Source of the DNA: a virus
Direction: 5' to 3' (one strand)
Virus record (IMG/VR): IMGVR_UViG_3300005466_000012
Coordinates: 1-51,634 of that record
Length of the DNA: 51,634 nucleotides
Position numbers and translations under genes: made by a program. A model generated the notes under the pieces. That model did no database searches. It was not told where the DNA came from and worked only from the letters and a program-made list of their open reading frames with translations. Shown piece by piece: positions 1 to 5,664 of this stretch (position 1 is its first letter; every line of letters begins with the position of its first letter).

Positions 1-90
1 GAAGCTCTTGCTAAGACTGAAAATATGATTGACGCTAAGCTAGCACAGGCACATGAGCTGTATAGTCGGCTAGTCGGAGAGGTTGAGGCA
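1..90. repeat. Direct terminal repeat, copy 1
   Basis: Exact 90-base copy of 51545-51634. It lies inside a coding sequence and keeps the frame, which fits an assembly overlap of a circular or permuted molecule better than a functional packaged repeat. True virion ends cannot be told from this. Confidence 0.95.
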
Positions 91-471
91 AGAAATGTTC
101 AGAAACGTCTAGATATGACAGATACTCAACGCTTCCTAAATTCTCCTCGTATGACTGAAGATAGACCTAGTTTTGTTCAACAAAATGTAGGACAGACAGA
201 ACGCATACAACTTCAGAATTCTGAAGGTCCTTTCCAAGCTTATAGCCGACGCTGGGCTAACAACGATAACATCCGTCCTAAGAATGAACATGAACGTTTC
301 ATAGAAGCCTATGACAAACTTCATGCTTTTGGAGAGAATGTTCTTATGAAAAAAGGCGGATGGACTGAACTTAACGTCCATAAGTACAATAAGATGGGTA
401 GAGAATTAGCTAAGATCCATGGAGAAGGGTGGATTGAGGTTCCCTACGATCCCCTTGGAACCCGCAAATAA
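1..471 (+). CDS. C-terminal part of late virion protein with HExxH motif (wraps from 50231)
   Basis: This is the 3' end of the gene that starts at 50231. Bases 1-90 equal 51545-51634 and codon phase is kept, so the whole protein is 594 aa, of which 156 are encoded here. This part is hydrophilic and helix-prone, with no membrane segment. An ATG at 25 is only an internal methionine. A terminator follows at 509-540. Function is discussed at 50231-51634. The junction and frame are seen directly; the virion role is inferred from its place at the end of the internal virion protein operon. Confidence 0.85.
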   Translation, partial: EALAKTENMIDAKLAQAHELYSRLVGEVEARNVQKRLDMTDTQRFLNSPRMTEDRPSFVQQNVGQTERIQLQNSEGPFQAYSRRWANNDNIRPKNEHERFIEAYDKLHAFGENVLMKKGGWTELNVHKYNKMGRELAKIHGEGWIEVPYDPLGTRK

Positions 472-477
472 GCGAAA

Positions 478-489
478 AAACCTATCACT
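478..489 (+). repeat. AAACCTATCAC-type repeat
   Basis: AAACCTATCACT, one mismatch from a 12-mer that occurs exactly five times elsewhere. It sits between the end of the late operon and the bidirectional terminator. CCTAT here is followed by ATAGG about 12 bases on, as at 19583. Role unknown. Confidence 0.6.
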
Positions 490-508
490 TTAGAAAATAG
501 GCACGAAA

Positions 509-540
509 AAACCCCCAAGCCCGTAAGGACCTGGGGGTTT
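509..540. terminator. Bidirectional intrinsic terminator between converging arms
   Basis: Perfect 9-bp stem AAACCCCCA / TGGGGGTTT with a 14-base loop. Extra A residues precede it and T residues end it, so it works as a hairpin plus U-run on either strand. It lies between the last rightward gene (stop at 471) and the last leftward gene (stop at 557). Confidence 0.9.
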
Positions 541-556
541 AAACTTGTCTGGCTAC

Positions 557-847
557 TCAGGCAGCCATCTTCGTATCTTCGTTGTCGTTCGCCGGAACCT
601 GCTTCCACGCAGCCTTGCCAGCCTGAACTTCAGCATACTGGGCAGCAACGCAGTAGGCAGCGATGACAGCCATGTCGTGCCAGTAATCATCCTTGCCAGC
701 CTTGATGCCGGCAGCATCGAGATTCTTTGCACACAGCTGCATCTTCTTGCCGAGATCCAGCAGACGCGGATCATTCCGGAGCTTCTCGAGGAAAGCGTTA
801 TTCGCCTCGACAGCCTTCTTCAGTGCTTCCATGTCGATGTTCTTCAT
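557..847 (-). CDS. Hypothetical protein, 96 aa
   Basis: Last gene of the leftward arm. The protein is acidic to neutral and helical, with leucine-rich helices near residues 8-35, and has no membrane segment or motif I recognise. An AAGGAG ribosome site lies 7 bases before the ATG. A strong hairpin with a T-rich tail (878-901) lies just upstream, so this gene may be expressed by readthrough or from its own weak promoter. Function unknown. Confidence 0.75.
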   Translation of the reverse strand: MKNIDMEALKKAVEANNAFLEKLRNDPRLLDLGKKMQLCAKNLDAAGIKAGKDDYWHDMAVIAAYCVAAQYAEVQAGKAAWKQVPANDNEDTKMAA

Positions 848-877
848 CGTTCTTCTCCTTGGTAATAAGCAAAAGAA

Positions 878-901
878 TCCCCAGCTGTTACACTGGGGAT
901 C
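878..901 (-). terminator. Leftward intrinsic terminator
   Basis: 8-bp stem ATCCCCAG / CTGGGGAT with an 8-base loop, followed on the minus strand by TCTTTTGC. It should stop or attenuate leftward transcription before the final 96-aa gene. Confidence 0.7.
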
Positions 902-908
902 AAGTTTA

Positions 909-938
909 CCCGGAGGGAGGAAGCGCTAGTTCTCCGGG
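909..938 (-). other. Hairpin upstream of leftward terminator
   Basis: 7-bp stem CCCGGAG / CTCCGGG with a 16-base loop. It is adjacent to the terminator at 878-901 and has no T-run of its own. It may be a second termination or RNA-stabilising hairpin. Confidence 0.45.
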
Positions 939-972
939 AGTAGCTTACTCGGACCAAGGAGGCGTGGTGTCC

Positions 973-1128
973 TTAGTTACCTTTCGGGTCTTCCGAGTAT
1001 TCGACGTCTTGGACTTCGTTGGGTCCAATGACTTGGACGGGGACGGGGTTTCCATCGTTATCAACGATGAGGACGGAAACAGGCGTCGGGACAGTCGCGT
1101 TATCAATAGTCTGAACTTGGTCATTCAT
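973..1128 (-). CDS. Hypothetical protein, 51 aa
   Basis: Small acidic protein beginning MNDQVQTIDN, rich in valine, proline and aspartate. I chose the ATG at 1128, which has AGAAAGA about 8 bases upstream. An in-frame GTG at 1155 would add nine residues and overlap the preceding gene. No motif is recognised. It lies in a run of tiny genes at the distal end of the leftward operon. Confidence 0.55.
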   Translation of the reverse strand: MNDQVQTIDNATVPTPVSVLIVDNDGNPVPVQVIGPNEVQDVEYSEDPKGN

Positions 1129-1147
1129 TATAAATCTTTCTGATAAA

Positions 1148-1375
1148 TTATTCACCCTCGGGCTTTTCCTCGGGCTTTTGTAGGAGGTTGACGCCTACGA
1201 TTTGCTGAGCGAGAGACAAGGCGAGTAGGGACGTTATCGAGGCTACCAGTACGATGGTGTCCAACGTGGTCAAGTTCCTTTCCATCTCCTTTGTGAGCTC
1301 GACCTTCCTTGATCGCTTTTGCTCTGGCACGATTGCGTGCCATGCGTCGTTTAACTTGCTCAGGCCTGTTTTCAT
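1148..1375 (-). CDS. Possible small membrane protein, 75 aa (overlaps an HNH-like gene out of frame)
   Basis: The predicted protein has a charged N-terminal half (residues 1-36), one membrane-type segment near residues 38-58 and a charged tail ending KPEEKPEGE. It lies almost wholly inside the 87-aa gene at 1152-1415 in another frame. A weak AGAGA site precedes its ATG. The membrane segment and neat junction with the next gene argue that it is real. The better-recognised overlapping gene argues that it may be only a reading-frame echo. Confidence 0.4.
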   Translation of the reverse strand: MKTGLSKLNDAWHAIVPEQKRSRKVELTKEMERNLTTLDTIVLVASITSLLALSLAQQIVGVNLLQKPEEKPEGE

Positions 1376-1415
1376 AGGCAGTCTCTTTTTTATAGTTTCT
1401 AGCCACTCTTGTCAA
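1152..1415 (-). CDS. Small HNH-like phage protein, 87 aa
   Basis: Very basic. The segment PEQVKRRMARNRARAKAIKEG, then KGDGKELDH and NVPTRLVSRSANRR, follows the pattern of short phage HNH-like proteins: spEQ..rR..RN.AR, kGKDvDH, NlRvVs...NRs. The second histidine of a full HNH metal site is not clear, so nuclease activity is uncertain. The start is unusual: TTG at 1415, with GTG at 1406 possible. It shares about 220 bases with the 75-aa frame at 1148-1375. Family match is from memory of the motif; function is inferred. Confidence 0.6.
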   Translation of the reverse strand: MTRVARNYKKETAYENRPEQVKRRMARNRARAKAIKEGRAHKGDGKELDHVGHHRTGSLDNVPTRLVSRSANRRRQPPTKARGKARG

Positions 1416-1434
1416 GACTTTTCTGGTCCTAGTC

Positions 1435-1653
1435 TCATCCTCCTTTCGAGTAATATATTTTAAGTTTCATGTTACCTTCAGGGTTAACTTCCCCGAAGTC
1501 TATGTCTACGATGTGACGCCCACTCATGATGGGCTGTAACTGGGTGATTATTGCGTCCTTCAGGAATCCCATGCCGACTTCTTTAGTCAGGCTGCGGGAG
1601 AGGCGCTTCTGTCGTTCTTTCAAGAATTTCAAGCTCAGTGGGATGTCGCGCAT
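1435..1653 (-). CDS. Hypothetical protein, 72 aa
   Basis: Starts MRDIPLSLKFLKERQKRL and ends KLKIYYSKGG. It has a basic amphipathic N-terminal helix (residues 8-25) followed by a mixed region. AAGGA lies 8 bases before the ATG. It overlaps the C-terminal part of the 50-aa gene at 1583-1735 in another frame. The stop codon lies inside a GGAGGATGA sequence that may serve as ribosome site for the next gene. No family recognised. Confidence 0.6.
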   Translation of the reverse strand: MRDIPLSLKFLKERQKRLSRSLTKEVGMGFLKDAIITQLQPIMSGRHIVDIDFGEVNPEGNMKLKIYYSKGG

Positions 1654-1735
1654 TGTCGTGATCCTTAGGAGCCTTATGCTCCTTTAAATTCTTTAATCTA
1701 CGACGTTCGGCTCGATCGGAGGGATGTTTAATCAT
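1583..1735 (-). CDS. Small basic protein, 50 aa
   Basis: Begins MIKHPSDRAERRRLKNLKEH. The HP.(S/T)RAERR.LK pattern recurs in short basic phage proteins of unknown function. Its ATG overlaps the stop of the 48-aa gene (ATGA), which supports translation by coupling. The C-terminal half overlaps the 72-aa gene in another frame. Too short for routine gene calling; function unknown. Confidence 0.5.
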   Translation of the reverse strand: MIKHPSDRAERRRLKNLKEHKAPKDHDNARHPTELEILERTTEAPLPQPD

Positions 1736-1878
1736 GTGAATTCAAGGGGTAAGATTTCAGGTAAGCTGACGAACCCCTTTTCCACAAGGAACTCAAGAAC
1801 ATCCGCTTCTGTCAGGTCATTAATTTCAAGCAAGTCAGAGAAGGTATATGTTTCAAGTATAGTAGAGTAGTCCGTCAA
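1732..1878 (-). CDS. Small acidic protein, 48 aa
   Basis: Begins (M)TDYSTILETYTFSDLLEIN and ends LPEILPLEFT. It is strongly acidic and leucine-rich, a composition common in tiny phage early proteins. The start must be TTG at 1878, because an in-frame TAG lies directly upstream. That TTG overlaps the TGA of the preceding gene (TTGA), a coupling arrangement. No function known. Confidence 0.6.
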   Translation of the reverse strand: MTDYSTILETYTFSDLLEINDLTEADVLEFLVEKGFVSLPEILPLEFT

Positions 1879-2024
1879 CTAGGTATAATTCCAATTCCAA
1901 TCAGATAGAGCACACCAATAGTGCCAAGAGTAGCGATAATACAACCGGTCCAAAACCCATAATTATAACCTTTAGTGAATCCCCGTCCAAATTCATTTCC
2001 GTTTCTTTCGTTGTCGTTTGACAT
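1875..2024 (-). CDS. Small single-pass membrane protein, 49 aa
   Basis: A polar N-terminus (MSNDNERNGNEFGRGFTKGY) is followed by one hydrophobic segment, about residues 23-47, rich in Ile, Gly and Leu. GAGGAAG lies 6 bases before the ATG. Its first 32 bases overlap the end of the endonuclease VII gene and its TGA overlaps the TTG of the next gene. Membrane insertion is predicted; role unknown. Confidence 0.65.
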   Translation of the reverse strand: MSNDNERNGNEFGRGFTKGYNYGFWTGCIIATLGTIGVLYLIGIGIIPS

Positions 2025-2334
2025 GTTTCTTCCTCTTTCGCTTGGGGGGTACTACCCAACCTGGGTATTCCCCAGTCAGGTATTGGTAAGCACTAAGGAG
2101 TAGTTCTGAGCCTTTATCGCGGCGGTTTCTACCAACGACGTATCTATTGCAATGCGTACAGAGCAGTCCTCTGACATGCCCCGTGTAGTGATCGTGATCA
2201 ACGCAGAGTCGAACCTTGAATCCACTAGCAAGTCTACGGCAAACTGCGCAACGCTCATCCTGCTTCCTGAGAAGTTCATCATACTGGGTCTCCGTGATCC
2301 CGTACTTACGAAGAAGGCGGTTAGCTCGTGTCAC
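1993..2334 (-). CDS. Recombination endonuclease VII family HNH nuclease
   Basis: The 113-aa protein matches the phage endonuclease VII pattern. LLRKYGITETQYDELLRKQ at the N-terminus is followed by zinc-binding C29-x2-C32, the catalytic VDHDHYTGHVRGLLC, and C-T-H-C-N for the second zinc pair. Family members resolve branched DNA such as Holliday junctions before packaging. A GTG start, two bases after the upstream stop, gives the expected family N-terminus. The lysine/arginine-rich tail (KRKRKKHVKRQRKKRK) probably aids DNA binding. It follows the PD-(D/E)XK nuclease in the replication/recombination block. Confidence 0.85.
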   Translation of the reverse strand: MTRANRLLRKYGITETQYDELLRKQDERCAVCRRLASGFKVRLCVDHDHYTGHVRGLLCTHCNRYVVGRNRRDKGSELLLSAYQYLTGEYPGWVVPPKRKRKKHVKRQRKKRK

Positions 2335-2336
2335 AC

Positions 2337-3218
2337 TTAATTATACACTATCTTTCCGAACCGATCAACTTCTGTAATGAAACTTCCATCAGCTCTTTGA
2401 GGACGTCGGACTACCTTCGTTAGGTATCTTGGTCCGTCGGAGTAGAGGAAGCATCGAACGTGTGGCTTACATGCAAACTTGTACGCATTGTAGCTTGCGA
2501 CAGTGCCCAGTTTATAGTTTCCACTGGTACCGTCGGGTACTTCTTCACAAGTGCACTTTGGAGCTCGATCAAGAGCGACGATACTTCGGTAATTTCGGAT
2601 GCGTTCTCTAATGCTTTCTTCGCGACAATGATGCTCATATAATGCTAAGTGTCCTAGTTCTTGGTTGATGGCTAAAAGATAGCCCACAGTTTTGTTAGTA
2701 ACGAGAGGATCGTCCTGGGAACCAACGAGATAACCGTCAAGCTGGTCAAGGTAGCCGAAGCTGTCACGTGTTCGAAGAGTCCCATCTTTAAATTTCTGAA
2801 AGCTACGACTGTTAGCAGATTTGACATCGACAACGCAACCATCGATGACGCAATCACGGTGGCCAACGACTCCATCGACAACGAGTTCATCCTGCTCTCC
2901 TACCACTTCGTGACCAGCCGCCTTGGCCATCGAGATCACATACGCTTCAAGGATGTGTCCGTATGTGAACTTGATTTGGGTGTAGGGCTGGACGGGTTGA
3001 CGTAAGCTTGGTGAATGAATGGAGTGCCACAGTTGAGACGGGCACTTGATTCCCATCTCAGATAGACGGAGAGTAGGAACTTTGTCCGGTCGTCCAACTG
3101 CTTCCAGGATTTTTCGTCCAACTTCTCCGCTAAAGTCTTCAGCGATAGCTTTGGTGAACCATCCGTTGTTTCCAACTTCGGCATAAATATCCTTAATTAA
3201 GTTCTTAATGTCTTTCAT
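2337..3218 (-). CDS. PD-(D/E)XK superfamily nuclease (RecB/Cas4-like), 293 aa
   Basis: The core is VVGHRDCVIDGCVVDVKSAN. The GHxD..ID..x..DxKS pattern supplies the metal-binding Asp, the second Asp and the Lys of PD-(D/E)XK nucleases. It is followed by F.Y..QLDGYL, the helix with Gln/Tyr common in RecB-like exonucleases. Cysteines in the C-terminal third (C-T-C and two later C) could bind metal. I chose ATG 3218 (MKDIKNLIKDIY); an upstream extension would run through the membrane-protein gene. It probably acts as a 5'-3' exonuclease in recombination or host DNA degradation, in the position of T7 gp6. Family assignment is from motifs; role is inferred. Confidence 0.75.
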   Translation of the reverse strand: MKDIKNLIKDIYAEVGNNGWFTKAIAEDFSGEVGRKILEAVGRPDKVPTLRLSEMGIKCPSQLWHSIHSPSLRQPVQPYTQIKFTYGHILEAYVISMAKAAGHEVVGEQDELVVDGVVGHRDCVIDGCVVDVKSANSRSFQKFKDGTLRTRDSFGYLDQLDGYLVGSQDDPLVTNKTVGYLLAINQELGHLALYEHHCREESIRERIRNYRSIVALDRAPKCTCEEVPDGTSGNYKLGTVASYNAYKFACKPHVRCFLYSDGPRYLTKVVRRPQRADGSFITEVDRFGKIVYN

Positions 3219-3241
3219 GTTTACTCTAGGCTTGGGGCCTG

Positions 3242-3598
3242 TTACAGCCCCATAGCGCGGGCCGCTGTCTTTACGAACAGAATGATGAGAAGGGAATATC
3301 CCATCATAGCGACTGGGACGGCAGCTGTCAAGATGGTCATCTTCTTGATAAAGGAGTAGCTTTCCCACCCCTTCTTCTCTTCCTTCTTGTCCTCTTTCTT
3401 GTACATCTTTGCTCGCTGTTCAATGTACGTCTTGATGGCATCTGCCTTTCGTTCTGCAGCATCAAGTTTCATGAACAACACTTCTTCTGGAAGGTCCTCA
3501 AACTTCATGGTCGGATCCTTCTTCTTTCGGCGCTTGGGTTTCGGTTTGTCGAAAGCCCTAGCATATTCGAGCACAGCAATCAGGTCTTTGCCTTTCAT
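3242..3598 (-). CDS. Membrane protein with charged N-terminal domain, 118 aa
   Basis: A highly charged, lysine-rich region covers about residues 18-85, including a helical stretch near 40-70. One hydrophobic segment follows near 90-112 (TILTAAVPVAMMGYSLLIILFV). I chose ATG 3598, since GGAGAG lies 6 bases upstream; an earlier in-frame ATG at 3610 contains that ribosome site. It is the first gene after the giant RNA region. Likely a single-pass inner-membrane protein; role unknown. Confidence 0.7.
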   Translation of the reverse strand: MKGKDLIAVLEYARAFDKPKPKRRKKKDPTMKFEDLPEEVLFMKLDAAERKADAIKTYIEQRAKMYKKEDKKEEKKGWESYSFIKKMTILTAAVPVAMMGYSLLIILFVKTAARAMGL

Positions 3599-3613
3599 GG
3601 TACTCTCCATATG

Positions 3614-3657
3614 GCCCGGTAAACCCGGGCTCTTGATTAAGGAGGACGTGCCTCCTT
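3614..3657 (-). other. Tandem hairpins at the 3' end of the giant RNA
   Basis: Minus strand: AAGGAGG-CACGT-CCTCCTT (7 bp, 3639-3657), eight bases, then GCCCGG-GTTTA-CCGGGC (6 bp, 3614-3630). They may end or process the RNA. The first stem hides a perfect ribosome-site sequence. No T-run follows, so simple intrinsic termination is not certain. Confidence 0.55.
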
Positions 3658-4338
3658 GTTTGACGAGCGCTCCTTGCGCCCGCTTCTTGAAACTCTCATC
3701 TCTCTCTCCGCTCTTAACCTTGACGCTAATCTGGCGCCTTCTTGGTCCTCACCATCGATGTTCTACCAACTTGCGGACTGTCCCGGCCATGTACCTGACC
3801 TCACACCAGTACGACTTACGGTCTGCCACACAACTTACTCGCAGTCCTTTGGGTTGTGTGTCGTAGAACTCTAACTGCTTTGCTTAGACGGTGTGCTGTT
3901 GGAATACCCTGACTGTTCTTCACCCTACACCCGGTAGGCGAGTGCTACATCAGGTCGCTACTCCCTTCTTCGCTACCCCGTTCGATCGGGGACTTCTCTC
4001 CCGCTGCCGATACGACAATCGGTGGGACGCACTCTTGGCCTTCCGGCTCTTCACACATATGGCCTGTCTCCTACAGGGCGAGAGACATTGGCACCATTCT
4101 TACCATTCAGTTTGCAAAGCTGAACGCCTCCGGCTTAACCTTCGGATGGCTGTGTCATACAAGAATGCTGGGGTTCGTGCTCCAGAGATACAGGGCATAT
4201 ACATCCACTTCAGAGGTGGACTTTACTGACAGTACCAATCAGTCCCTGGGCATGGTTGAGGGCCATGCTTACGGCTAGCACTAGCTTTTCTGAGGTCAAA
4301 GCTGTAATCCCTACTAGATCGGTTTACTTTCCGGTGAT

Positions 4339-4356
4339 GTGGTATATCGAAACCAC
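4339..4356 (-). other. tRNA T-arm-like hairpin in the giant RNA
   Basis: On the minus strand, GTGGT-TTCGATAT-ACCAC: a 5-bp stem with an 8-base loop containing TTCGA as in tRNA T-loops. TGGTAGAG, similar to a D-arm, lies about 60 bases upstream. A full cloverleaf could not be drawn by eye. Confidence 0.45.
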
Positions 4357-4435
4357 GCAGTTCATGCCCTTCAAGCATTCTGCCACGCCATAGCTACTGT
4401 CCTCTACCATTGCAGTGCCCCTGAACCCGCTCTCA

Positions 4436-4450
4436 GTGGACTCGAACCAC
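4436..4450 (-). other. Canonical T-arm-like hairpin in the giant RNA
   Basis: On the minus strand, GTGG-TTCGAGT-CCAC: a 4-bp stem extendable by G.U, with a 7-base loop TTCGAGT that matches the tRNA T-loop consensus. The flanks do not pair as a 7-bp acceptor stem, so this is more likely a T-loop module than an intact tRNA. Confidence 0.5.
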
Positions 4451-5009
4451 CCGGGGAGTATCTGCGCCTTACCGCATCTTCTGCTTAGTCGTCCGTAGCC
4501 ATTTGGGCCCATCAACAGAGGGGTGACTGAGTTACACAGCCATCTACTATAGACGACAGGACTAGCTTCGTGTCACGTCAAGAGTTTGCTATGGAGTACC
4601 CAGCGGTTGTTCTGGGTCCACGCTAGTAACCGTGTCTCTACCTACAAGCTTCCGAAGAAGTCAGCGCGCTAGCGGGGTTCTGTCCCGTTGTCACACATCA
4701 CCATGTGCGCCACGCCTCGTAGGGCATTTGGTTTGTCAGCGTTAATGGACGCTGTATGTATCGGACCTTCTGTCAACCACCGTAGTAGTAGCCGGATTTG
4801 CACCGGTCTCTATACATCCACCTTGCTATCGGCTGGACTTTACGAGTGTCCCTAATCGGATACACTTGGTTCTGCCTACGCAGTTGCACTCACTATGTCG
4901 CTTGTGGAAGGCGACTTGCCCACAACCTGAACAGTGGCTCCCCTCGGGGAGGGCCGGTTAGGTACCTCAGTACCTGAGGTTTTCCGCTAGTAAGTGGAAA
5001 ATGAATTGA

Positions 5010-5519
5010 TTAGAAAAGAGGAGGCTGAGCACGGAGACCCTCAACCTCCTTCTTCTCGTCGTCTGAATAATCTTTGTCAGGATTGAATGGAACTAGGTTA
5101 TCGACACGGATACCAACCAAACGTGCTGCGATAGCCTTACCTCCTGTTGGAGTTCCGTGCTCATAAACCTCCAGCTTGAGTGTGCCGTCTGAGCCGTTAC
5201 CAATTGTCCTTCCGTCCATAGGTGCACCGTCAGCGTCGACGACCTTCGGAGGTTCAAAGGTCCACATAGTTCCGTCCTTACGGAGACGCTTAGTAGGACA
5301 GCCGAAACGGGTGACCCATGCGTTTCCTTCATTCTCATCCATCTTGAGAACATTCTTCAATCCTTTACCCTGAAGCTCACGGATCTTCTCCAGACCTTCA
5401 GCGGTTGGGTGGATGGTTACGCTCCATCGGTCGTACAGGGAGTCAGGCTTTACAACCTTCACCCAAGACAACTTACCTTGAACGTACTCAGTCCACGTCT
5501 TATTAAATGATTTCGCCAT
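5010..5519 (-). CDS. Probable single-stranded DNA-binding protein, 169 aa
   Basis: Compact mixed protein lying between DNA polymerase and the recombination nucleases, the position of T7 gp2.5-like SSBs. Its C-terminus is acidic (NPDKDYSDDEKKEVEG) and ends AQPPLF. A terminal aromatic residue after an acidic stretch is the partner-recruiting tail of gp2.5 and bacterial SSBs. WSVTIHPTAEGLEKIREL and KLEVYEHGTPTGGKAIAARLVGIRVDNLV resemble the strand pattern of phage OB-fold SSBs. The start overlaps the upstream 44-aa gene (TAATG). I infer SSB from tail and context; no active-site motif exists to confirm it. Confidence 0.6.
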   Translation of the reverse strand: MAKSFNKTWTEYVQGKLSWVKVVKPDSLYDRWSVTIHPTAEGLEKIRELQGKGLKNVLKMDENEGNAWVTRFGCPTKRLRKDGTMWTFEPPKVVDADGAPMDGRTIGNGSDGTLKLEVYEHGTPTGGKAIAARLVGIRVDNLVPFNPDKDYSDDEKKEVEGLRAQPPLF

Positions 5520-5653
5520 TAGAAACTAATAACCTCGTCTAGTGCTGTAATGATACTCTCTAATTCTACTCTAGTTAATCGAATTTCGTAGGTTCCATCT
5601 ACGATGTTGCTATCTGTAAAACTAGCATCCAGATAGTCACGCAGTGTTTCCAT
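5519..5653 (-). CDS. Hypothetical protein, 44 aa
   Basis: Begins METLRDYLDASFTDSN and is acidic and helical. AAGGGA lies about 8 bases before the ATG at 5653. A TTG at 5668 overlapping the polymerase stop would add five residues. Its stop overlaps the start of the SSB-like gene (TAATG), so it is embedded between polymerase and SSB by coupling. Function unknown. Confidence 0.6.
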   Translation of the reverse strand: METLRDYLDASFTDSNIVDGTYEIRLTRVELESIITALDEVISF

Positions 5654-5664
5654 TTCTTCCCTTG

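Larger units (their letters stand above)
3611..5009 (-). ncRNA. Giant structured noncoding RNA (candidate, about 1.4 kb)
   Basis: No credible coding frame exists on the minus strand between the SSB-like gene and the next membrane protein, although the rest of the arm is almost gap-free. Read on the minus strand it holds at least twenty short perfect hairpins. Examples by plus coordinate: 4964-4980 (7 bp), 4938-4951, 4897-4915, 4737-4754, 4694-4707, 4649-4660 (C(UUCG)G loop), 4598-4617, 4250-4268, 4204-4220, 4106-4124, 4063-4077, 4038-4047 (GGAA loop), 3976-3991, 3639-3657 (7 bp) and 3614-3630. Two T-arm-like hairpins lie at 4436-4450 and 4339-4356. UUCG and GNRA loops occur in the minus-strand reading, fixing orientation with the operon. 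Large ornate RNAs such as GOLLD and ROOL occur in phages, but homology to either is not shown. Ends are approximate. Confidence 0.7.

Noticed and set aside
3891-4229. Open frame of 112 codons on the plus strand
   Set aside because: Antisense to the operon, no ribosome site, protein-like composition absent (many Cys, His, Arg), and it crosses several hairpins of the putative RNA.
4324-4515. 63-codon minus-strand frame inside the noncoding block
   Set aside because: No ribosome site, no protein signature, and it runs through both T-arm-like hairpins.
4321-4560. Intact tRNA gene
   Set aside because: T-arm-like hairpins are clear, but no 7-bp acceptor stem, anticodon arm and D-arm could be combined by eye.
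3611-5009. Group I or group II intron
   Set aside because: The block lies between two intact genes rather than within one, and neither the group I core nor a group II domain V was recognised.
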